Below, one piece after another: positions 6,711 to 11,415 of a DNA stretch of 11,415 nt; positions within the stretch are counted from its first letter, which is position 1, and each line of letters begins with the position of its first letter. The stretch lies in NCBI GenBank assembly GCA_030650265.1, contig JAUSEJ010000765.1, positions 1-11,415 of the forward strand. The letters run 5' to 3'. The notes under the pieces were generated by a model that saw only the letters and a list, made by a program, of their open reading frames with translations, was not told the origin of the DNA and did no database searches. The translations under genes and the position numbers were made by a program. This DNA comes from Dehalococcoidia bacterium (GTDB lineage Bacteria; Chloroflexota; Dehalococcoidia; JACPQF01).

Positions 6711-8084
6711 TCATTCGGAACGGTTCATCACTGCCACCAGGCGGCTCACGTCTCTGCCCAGTCTGATGCTATAGTTCATTCCCCTATCCTCCGGATAGAT
6801 CTGAGTTGTGTTGGCCAGATAGAGGCCGCCAATCGGCGTCTCCATCGGTAGGACGTTCTTCGAATAGTGTGTGGTTACGATCGGTTGGCCAGAATCATCG
6901 CGAAACAGGCGATAACTCTCAACCCAGCTCAGGCTGAATTCCGGGTTGATCTTCTTCAGATGCGGCTCGTAAGCCTGGAGCAGGTCGCCGGGGCTCTTGC
7001 GATAAAGCGGATTGTCCGGGGCAAGGTAGTTCGAGACATATACTACATGTTTCCCACCGTAGCGTTCCGCCTCGATCAAGTTGGTATGCTCAACAACGGC
7101 GACGAACGGCACAGAAGGATCGCTGATGTTAAGCCAGTATATATGCGAAAGGGGCCTCGATAGGGTGAGTACCATGCATACCGCCGCTTGATATGACGCC
7201 GCTTTGAGCTTTCCAGCGAAGTCCTGGGGCAGATCAGGCGCGATCCGGTCGAAGACCATCGACGGCACTGTGGCAATAACGACGTCGAATGGCAGAGTAT
7301 TGACCGGCAGATCCTCCATCTCCCTGGCCAGCCCGTTCTCCTCTCTCCATGTCACAACCTCGGAGCGCTCCAACCGCACGCCAGACGCCATCCTATTGGC
7401 CACTATAATTCTCTCAACCGGGGCCTCGGTGAGTATTCGCCCTCCGGACCGCAAGATGGCCCGGGCGATCTCGTCGACAAGCAAGCCAAAGCTGCCATTG
7501 AGATAGCCAAGTCGCTCGCTTTGCAGACCCTTTTCCCTCGAGCCAAAGCGCAGTCGCATCTTGCCCCAAAACCAGACCATCCCGACTTTGTCGAAGCTCT
7601 CCCCGAATTTCCCCCGCAGCAGTGGGCCCCAGACAGCCTCGAAATTGCGCTTTCCTGCATACTTGACGATCCAATCCCGCGCCGTGACTCCCTCGTATTT
7701 CTGCCAGTTGGCCTGTCGTTGGAGATAGACGCTGGCCAGCCCGAGCCGAACCCGGTTTATCAGACTGACTGGTTTGAAGTTGAGGAGATCTCTGGGCGTC
7801 ACAAAGTCCCAGAGCCTGCCGTCGCGAAAGAAACCCACCTTGGAACTGAGCCACTCCAACTTTGATTCAATTCCCAATTCCTTCAACAGTCCGATCACCT
7901 GGCTGTCACTGGTGAAAATGTGGTGGTAGAACCGTTCCAGGCGGACACCTTCTACCTCCAGCGTTCCAACCTGCCCACCGATCTGGCTGTCCCGCTCAAG
8001 GATAGTCACCTTGTGCCCGGCCTTACTGAGCTCGTATCCAGCCACCAGGCCGGCCAATCCGCCACCGATTATACCGATATTCAT
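6711..8084 (-). CDS. FAD-dependent oxidoreductase, amine-oxidase / protoporphyrinogen-oxidase-like fold (NAD(P)-binding Rossmann)
   Basis: A 457-aa flavoprotein whose substrate cannot be read from sequence. The N-terminal dinucleotide-binding motif is complete: GIIGGGLAGL (4-13, GxGxxG at 7-12) with the ribose-binding acid E30 in VTILERDSQIGGQ. RFYHHIFTSD (51-60) follows. Near the C-terminus GGLYLANTTQIYPEDRGMNYS (419-439) is the family's second FAD contact. No signal peptide or clear membrane helix is seen, so it is probably cytosolic or peripheral. SD GGGGTGA lies five bases before the ATG. It is the third gene of a co-directional group, 52 bases after a flippase-like gene. Relatives (desaturase, squalene/carotenoid-type and UDP-sugar mutase-like flavoproteins of COG1232/COG1233) often sit with envelope polysaccharide or polyprenol genes. 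A role there is inference; it shows no distinguishing HemY/HemG context. Confidence 0.85.
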   Translation of the reverse strand: MNIGIIGGGLAGLVAGYELSKAGHKVTILERDSQIGGQVGTLEVEGVRLERFYHHIFTSDSQVIGLLKELGIESKLEWLSSKVGFFRDGRLWDFVTPRDLLNFKPVSLINRVRLGLASVYLQRQANWQKYEGVTARDWIVKYAGKRNFEAVWGPLLRGKFGESFDKVGMVWFWGKMRLRFGSREKGLQSERLGYLNGSFGLLVDEIARAILRSGGRILTEAPVERIIVANRMASGVRLERSEVVTWREENGLAREMEDLPVNTLPFDVVIATVPSMVFDRIAPDLPQDFAGKLKAASYQAAVCMVLTLSRPLSHIYWLNISDPSVPFVAVVEHTNLIEAERYGGKHVVYVSNYLAPDNPLYRKSPGDLLQAYEPHLKKINPEFSLSWVESYRLFRDDSGQPIVTTHYSKNVLPMETPIGGLYLANTTQIYPEDRGMNYSIRLGRDVSRLVAVMNRSE

Positions 8085-8136
8085 GGATTCACCCCACTAA
8101 GAATCGAAATGCTGAGTTTGCCCATCACCAATGTCT

Positions 8137-9141
8137 TCATGACAACTCTGCGTTACTCCCAGTCTCCGTTGGCTGTTGGCGAACAATCCGCCCCAAAGAT
8201 AGGCCCTCTCGCCAAAGGTAGAAGATGCCCAGCAAGACCGGCGGCAGGAGCAGCGCCGCATGCAGAACGATGCTGTAAGCCGTGGCAATATCGCTGTCGA
8301 CGCCAAAGAAGCCCAGCGTCTCTCTCGCCGCAACCTCAAAGGGACCGATTCCCCCCGGCAAGGATGGTATCGTAATGCCAATATTGGCCGTGGCCGTCGT
8401 GAGCATGAGTACCGGAAAGGACTGGCGAAAGTCGAAGGAAAACATCACCAGATAATACATTGCAGCCTCGGCCAACCAGGCCAGGGCGGAAGTAACGAAG
8501 ATCAAAGCCAACCTCCAGGGACTCTGCAGCGCCGCGAGACCTTCAATGAATTTGTCGAGAACAGCCTCGACCTTACCGCACAGGCGAGAGGGTAGAAGAC
8601 GTAGAAGGACTTTCACCACACCCATAGTGAGGCCTTTGGAAGAAGCCACCACGAGGAATACAACGAGGAATCCTCCGAAAAAGAGAGCGGAAAGCTGCAC
8701 TAAGCTCTGGATCCAGCCGGACAGGGGTACAAATAGAGAGATAACCGCCATGAAGGAGAGCAAGGCCAAACCATCGAACATTCGCTCGACAGCGACCGTG
8801 GCCAGGATGGACGACTTGCTGATTCCCTCCTTCTCCCCGAGGATGTAGGTCTTCACCAACTCGCCCAAGCGCGCCGGCAAAATGTCGTTCGCCATATAAC
8901 CAATGACCACGATAGGGAAGAGACGAGAAGCGGAAACGCGCTTCAATGGAGAGAGAAGGACTTCCCAACGCCAGGCCCTAAACCAGACTCCCACGAAGTA
9001 GACGCCTATGGCCGGAACGATCCATTTGTAGTCGGCGTTGACGAACGCCGCCGACATTTGCTGGAAGCTTGTACCCCGGAAAAGCCAGACCAGAAAAACG
9101 ATGCTAACGAGAATGGGAAGCCATACGCGTTTCTTTGTCAA
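8137..9141 (-). CDS. Flippase-like integral membrane protein (UPF0104 / LPG-synthase TM domain family), paralog 1
   Basis: A 334-aa polytopic membrane protein with about eight hydrophobic segments, from residue 7 to about 310. The motifs fit the flippase half of MprF and archaeal AglD relatives (Pfam PF03706, COG0392): RAWRWE (55-60), NDILPARLGELVK (85-97), ERMFDG (119-124) and PSLPGGIGPFE (259-269). The catalytic aminoacyl-transferase domain of MprF is absent, so this would be a transport or scaffold protein for a lipid or polyprenol-linked substrate, not a Lys-PG synthase. The start is TTG at 9141 with a weak SD (GCGGG). It lies 15 bases after the other paralog's stop and in the same reading frame, with TAG and five codons between, which suggests a tandem duplication. 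The tail (about 318-334) is polar. Substrate unknown. Confidence 0.87.
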   Translation of the reverse strand: MTKKRVWLPILVSIVFLVWLFRGTSFQQMSAAFVNADYKWIVPAIGVYFVGVWFRAWRWEVLLSPLKRVSASRLFPIVVIGYMANDILPARLGELVKTYILGEKEGISKSSILATVAVERMFDGLALLSFMAVISLFVPLSGWIQSLVQLSALFFGGFLVVFLVVASSKGLTMGVVKVLLRLLPSRLCGKVEAVLDKFIEGLAALQSPWRLALIFVTSALAWLAEAAMYYLVMFSFDFRQSFPVLMLTTATANIGITIPSLPGGIGPFEVAARETLGFFGVDSDIATAYSIVLHAALLLPPVLLGIFYLWREGLSLGRIVRQQPTETGSNAELS

Positions 9142-9156
9142 GAATGAATCCCGCTT

Positions 9157-10185
9157 CTAGCCGTCCGACAACTCTCCGCTGATCTTCGCAAATGAGACAT
9201 TCTCCCGCAGGAAGAAGACGCAGCCCAGAGCGGTGACGAGAACATACTGCATGGCGTGGGAGACCACGGCAATGGAAAAGGCAACAGCGCTGACGACGCC
9301 AAAGGCACTCAATGCCATTTTGGCAAAGAACTGGAAGGTTCCCACATAGCCCGGCGCCGATGGTAACATTATACCAAGGTTTACGAAAACTACAAGAAAG
9401 GCGGCGGCGCAAAGGGTTTCCAGTCCGCCTAGATTAGCGCCATTGGCACCGGTGAGGAGGTGGCCGAAGGCCTTGATAACTAGATAATAGCTACTACCCT
9501 CGCAAGCCCAGACCAGGATCGAAATCGCCAGAATGTCCAGTATCCGCCGCTTGTCCCGCAGAGCGTGAAGGCCCAAAACAAACCGGTCGACGATGCTCTT
9601 GATAGCCGTGGCGAGCGCCCCGGGCAGAGGCTTTAGACAGTAGGCAATGGCCCGCAAAGCCAACGTTTCCCGCAAAATGAGAAAGGCGAGACTCAGCGAA
9701 ACGGCAAGGAAGACGGCGATGCTCGCGATCTCCACGATCCGAACCTCACGGCTCAAACCGGCGTCCGGGAAGACGAGAATAACCACCACCCTCAGGGCAA
9801 TAAGGGTCCAACCGTCGAAAACTCGCTCGAGAACGATCGTAGCGAAGCTTAGGCTCTTGCTGAGCCCCTCCTTTCTCGCCAGATCAAAGGCCCTCACGAA
9901 CTCGCCGACCCGCGCCGGCAGCACATTGTTGGCGGCGAAGCCGATGATCAGCGTAGAAAACAGGCTAGCAAAAGGGACCTTTATCGTGGGTTCGAGGATC
10001 TTGCGCCATCTCAACGTCCGCAACAGATAGCCGCAAAGCGTGAACATCGCAGCAGGAACCACGTAGAGATAATTGGCGGAAAGGAGCGACTCGCCCACGG
10101 CCGACCATGCCTCATTCCGGACGGCCAGATAAAGAAATAACGCCGTCAAGGCGAAACCCAAGCCTACTCTGATCCTCTTCGACAA
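9157..10185 (-). CDS. Flippase-like integral membrane protein (UPF0104 / LPG-synthase TM domain family), paralog 2
   Basis: A 342-aa polytopic membrane protein and first gene of the three-gene group. Its motifs match paralog 1 position for position: RTLRWRK (56-62), NNVLPARVGEFVR (86-98), ERVFDG (120-125) and PSAPGYVGTFQ (275-285). In the last, PGGIGPFE of the sister protein has become PGYVGTFQ, so the two copies have diverged in a loop normally conserved in the family and may not be interchangeable. The frame is open to GTG 10248, but I chose TTG 10185: GGAGGGGGAG lies just before it, the first helix starts a few residues in, and an extended -10 promoter at 10217-10225 would leave the GTG outside the transcript. 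Like its neighbour it lacks the MprF synthase domain. Substrate unknown. Confidence 0.86.
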   Translation of the reverse strand: MSKRIRVGLGFALTALFLYLAVRNEAWSAVGESLLSANYLYVVPAAMFTLCGYLLRTLRWRKILEPTIKVPFASLFSTLIIGFAANNVLPARVGEFVRAFDLARKEGLSKSLSFATIVLERVFDGWTLIALRVVVILVFPDAGLSREVRIVEIASIAVFLAVSLSLAFLILRETLALRAIAYCLKPLPGALATAIKSIVDRFVLGLHALRDKRRILDILAISILVWACEGSSYYLVIKAFGHLLTGANGANLGGLETLCAAAFLVVFVNLGIMLPSAPGYVGTFQFFAKMALSAFGVVSAVAFSIAVVSHAMQYVLVTALGCVFFLRENVSFAKISGELSDG

Positions 10186-10188
10186 AAG

Positions 10189-10198
10189 CTCCCCCTCC
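10189..10198 (-). promoter_or_regulatory. Shine-Dalgarno site that sets the TTG start of flippase paralog 2
   Basis: GGAGGGGGAG on the minus strand; GGAGG lies eight bases before TTG 10185. It favours TTG over the longer frame starting at GTG 10248. Confidence 0.75.
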
Positions 10199-10216
10199 GT
10201 CTGGTAATGCCGAATG

Positions 10217-10225
10217 ATTTTATCA
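10217..10225 (-). promoter_or_regulatory. Extended -10 promoter before the flippase/oxidoreductase genes
   Basis: TGATAAAAT on the minus strand fits the extended -10 pattern TGnTATAAT with one mismatch. No convincing -35 lies 16-18 bp upstream, as is usual for extended -10 promoters. Transcription from about 10210 would give a leader near 25 bases before TTG 10185. Confidence 0.5.
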
Positions 10226-10258
10226 CATCCCGGCAAAAAGGGCGACACTTAAAAGTCT

Positions 10259-10296
10259 GAACCACAGGTTACGCAGATTATGGGATTTCGCAGATA
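10259..10296. repeat. Degenerate intergenic repeat of the 'ACCACAGATTACGCAGATT' type
   Basis: The plus strand reads GAACCACAGGTTACGCAGAT, then TATGGGATTT, then CGCAGATAT. CGCAGAT occurs twice (10272-10278 and 10289-10295), 17 bp apart, each preceded by a T-rich triplet. This looks like the dispersed ACCACAGATTACACAGATT-like sequences I recall from intergenic regions of many environmental bacterial genomes. With one degenerate copy here, the repeat status rests on that recollection. It sits in the 180-bp spacer between the divergent flippase and toxin-antitoxin genes and is not coding. Confidence 0.5.
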
Positions 10297-10351
10297 TGCT
10301 CGCGGGAATTATGCTTTCATTTTGCGTGTATTTGCCCTCGCGACCGCCGTG

Positions 10352-10381
10352 TTGACACGTATAGCACCCCACCATTAGAAT
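10352..10381 (+). promoter_or_regulatory. Sigma-70-type promoter of the mntA-hepT operon
   Basis: A perfect -35 TTGACA (10352-10357) and -10 TAGAAT (10376-10381, one mismatch) are 18 bp apart. Transcription would start near 10388, leaving about 40 bases of leader before the mntA ATG. Confidence 0.65.
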
Positions 10382-10401
10382 GTAAATTAGTCATATGCTA
10401 T
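10361..10401. promoter_or_regulatory. Inverted repeat flanking the mntA -10 box, possible operator
   Basis: ATAGCA (10361-10366) and TGCTAT (10396-10401) are exact reverse complements, separated by 29 bp that contain the -10 box. A smaller TATG / CATA pair (10394-10397, 10404-10407) overlaps the right arm. Autoregulation is common for toxin-antitoxin operons, but six-base arms can easily arise by chance. Confidence 0.25.
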
Positions 10402-10428
10402 CACATAAGAAACACGGGGCAACCTACA

Positions 10429-10830
10429 ATGACATTGGCGAATCGTCACCCGAGAAACGACATTGAGCGTGCGGATGTTCTGTCCCAATTGCGGAGACTC
10501 CCGAAAAGTGCAGGTAGGACCGAACGTGCGGCGGTTCTGGCTCGTACTGTGGCAGAAATCAGGAGCAGGGTCAGGCCGGCGTTACTAAAACACGGCATAA
10601 TTAGGGCCTTTCTGTTTGGATCGACCTCCAGAGGCGATATTCACAAGCTTAGCGACATCGACATTGCCATCGAGATACCAAAGGACTCAACCATGGATCT
10701 TGTCGACTTCGTGGGACTTGGGTTGGAACTTGAGGCTGCACTGGGTAGAAAAGTGGATATGGTCAATCTGAACACCATGAAGCCTCAGATAAGAGACAGG
10801 GCGCAGAATGATCAGGTCCCGTTGCTCTGA
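10429..10830 (+). CDS. mntA: MntA-type minimal nucleotidyltransferase antitoxin (type VII toxin-antitoxin)
   Basis: A 133-aa protein with the nucleotidyltransferase signature FGSTSRGDIHKLSDID: G64-S65, ten residues, D76-x-D78, exactly the GSX10DXD of MntA antitoxins. A likely third metal-binding acid is D110 in RKVDMV. In the characterised Shewanella system MntA AMPylates a tyrosine of its HEPN toxin and so silences it; that role here is by family. The first 50 residues form a charged N-terminal extension holding two similar segments, IERADVLSQ (12-20) and TERAAVLAR (31-39). The SD is poor (GGGG, 11-12 bases upstream), and GTG at 10549 is an alternative that still keeps the catalytic motif. 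hepT follows after 39 bases. The antitoxin comes first here. Confidence 0.88.
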   Translation: MTLANRHPRNDIERADVLSQLRRLPKSAGRTERAAVLARTVAEIRSRVRPALLKHGIIRAFLFGSTSRGDIHKLSDIDIAIEIPKDSTMDLVDFVGLGLELEAALGRKVDMVNLNTMKPQIRDRAQNDQVPLL

Positions 10831-10869
10831 CCTGAGCGATCCGGTGCAGGTTTTGAAAGAAGGACACGT

Positions 10870-11250
10870 ATGGAAAAGGAATTACGGCCTCAGGCTCGCC
10901 GAGTAGTAGAAGACTACCTCAACGACATCTTGGCAGCTATTTCCAGGATCGACCAGTATGTAGCCGAAGTCAGTGAAGAGCAGTTCCTTGCCGACGTCGA
11001 GAAGCAGGACGCAGTCAGTCGCAGGCTTCAAGTGATTGGCGAGGCGGCGAAATACATACCTAAGGCTCTACGAGACAGGCGCCCGGAAATACCATGGCCA
11101 GCTATCGTGGGAATGCGTAACGTCCTGAGTCACGCCTACCATGACGAAGACCCAACCCTACTCTGGAGAACCGCTCAATTCAGGCTGTCTCCTCTCAAAA
11201 AGGCGATCCAAGACTTGCTGGACCACATCGGTAACTCCCCGAAGAACTGA
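10870..11250 (+). CDS. hepT: HepT-type HEPN ribonuclease toxin (DUF86)
   Basis: A 126-aa, mostly helical HEPN-domain protein. The catalytic RX4H motif is R83-N-V-L-S-H88, continued by A89-Y90, giving the full RX4HXY of HepT toxins, where the tyrosine is the AMPylation target of MntA. SRRLQVIGEAAKYIP (50-64) and IPWPAIVGMRNVLSH (74-88) are typical of the DUF86 family. Known members cut RNA (tRNA for the Shewanella homologue) unless modified by the partner. A clear SD (GAAGGA) lies about six bases before the ATG, much better than that of mntA. All motif residues are present, so the toxin looks intact. Placement directly downstream of mntA on the same strand supports a two-gene operon. Confidence 0.9.
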   Translation: MEKELRPQARRVVEDYLNDILAAISRIDQYVAEVSEEQFLADVEKQDAVSRRLQVIGEAAKYIPKALRDRRPEIPWPAIVGMRNVLSHAYHDEDPTLLWRTAQFRLSPLKKAIQDLLDHIGNSPKN

Positions 11251-11415
11251 AGTCCCGACGTTTCATGCAAACGGCGTCGCGTGGTTGATCCAGAAAGCTC
11301 TACTTCATCGGGGGCAGCATCACTCATTTCGGCTTGCTTTCCTTGATAGCATGGTATATCATCCTAACAAAGACACGAATTAAGATCTGCTATATGTCAA
11401 CGGTACTGCCTGGGA
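11251..11415 (+). other. Downstream intergenic sequence with no convincing gene
   Basis: After the hepT stop I see no open frame with an SD site or recognisable protein motif. An imperfect hairpin lies at 11256-11279 (arms CGACGTTT and AAACGGCGTCG, with a two-base bulge) but has no following T-run, so it is at best a weak transcript-end structure. The last bases become AT-richer, as upstream of a further gene. Confidence 0.4.

Noticed and set aside
7414..8381. Open frames on both strands over the FAD oxidoreductase and the spacer before it (e.g. 7414-7854, 7920-8375, 8097-8381)
   Set aside because: They are alternative-frame shadows of the flavoprotein and flippase genes, with no family motifs and no plausible initiation.
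8573..9412. Alternative-frame minus-strand ORFs inside the two flippase genes (8573-8968, 9104-9412)
   Set aside because: They are out of frame with the motif-bearing membrane proteins, and the products are compositionally odd and unrecognised.
8137..10185. MprF (lysyl-phosphatidylglycerol synthase/flippase)
   Set aside because: Both proteins consist only of the membrane domain; the cytosolic aminoacyl-transferase domain is missing and the intervening sequence cannot encode it.
10249..10428. tRNA, small RNA or CRISPR array in the divergent spacer
   Set aside because: There is no cloverleaf and there are no regularly spaced identical repeats; only two 7-bp matches and promoter elements are visible.
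11256..11279. Rho-independent terminator after hepT
   Set aside because: The stem is bulged and no T-run follows, so it does not meet terminator criteria.
11141..11383. 80-codon plus-strand ORF overlapping the hepT 3' end
   Set aside because: More than half is an out-of-frame reading of hepT; there is no SD and no recognisable product.

Overview
The window is bacterial and gene-dense. Nearly all of it is coded on the minus strand, with strong Shine-Dalgarno (SD) sites, frequent GTG/TTG starts and stop/start overlaps. It holds most of a respiratory complex I operon, then three membrane or redox genes of an apparent envelope/polyprenol-lipid locus, then a divergent two-gene toxin-antitoxin module on the plus strand. 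My best guess for the source is an environmental, probably anaerobic bacterium of the Chloroflexota (Dehalococcoidia-like) or a neighbouring uncultured Actinomycetota-like lineage. The grounds are the gene order nuoABCDHIJKL, the unfused nuoC and nuoD, the NuoH signature PVAESEVVGG and the company of UPF0104 proteins. This placement is from memory, not a search, and is low confidence.

Layout, reading the minus strand from right to left. 10185-6711: two tandem flippase-like (UPF0104 / lysylphosphatidylglycerol-synthase membrane-domain) paralogs and an FAD-dependent amine-oxidase-fold oxidoreductase, co-directional and closely spaced, with an extended -10 promoter in front. 6710-6552: a spacer with a textbook sigma-70 promoter (TTGACT, 17 bp, TATATT) and a potential leader hairpin. 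6551-1: nuoA, B, C, D, H, I, J, K and the first 559 codons of nuoL, which runs off the left edge; nuoM and nuoN would be expected beyond. Starts and stops overlap or lie within a few bases at almost every junction, so the operon looks translationally coupled. No nuoE, F or G lies between nuoD and nuoH, so the cluster encodes the quinone-reducing and proton-pumping parts but not the NADH-oxidising module.

Plus strand: after a 180-bp intergenic spacer, mntA (nucleotidyltransferase antitoxin, GSX10DXD) and hepT (HEPN ribonuclease toxin, RX4HXY) form a type VII toxin-antitoxin pair with its own promoter. The spacer also carries what looks like a degenerate copy of a dispersed 'ACCACAGATTACGCAGATT'-type intergenic repeat. 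The last 165 bases hold no convincing gene.

Nothing here is clearly a new system. The points most worth a second look are the absent NADH module together with two substitutions at usually conserved positions in NuoH and NuoI, the FAD-oxidoreductase/double-flippase locus of unknown substrate, and the repeat-like sequence beside the toxin-antitoxin pair.
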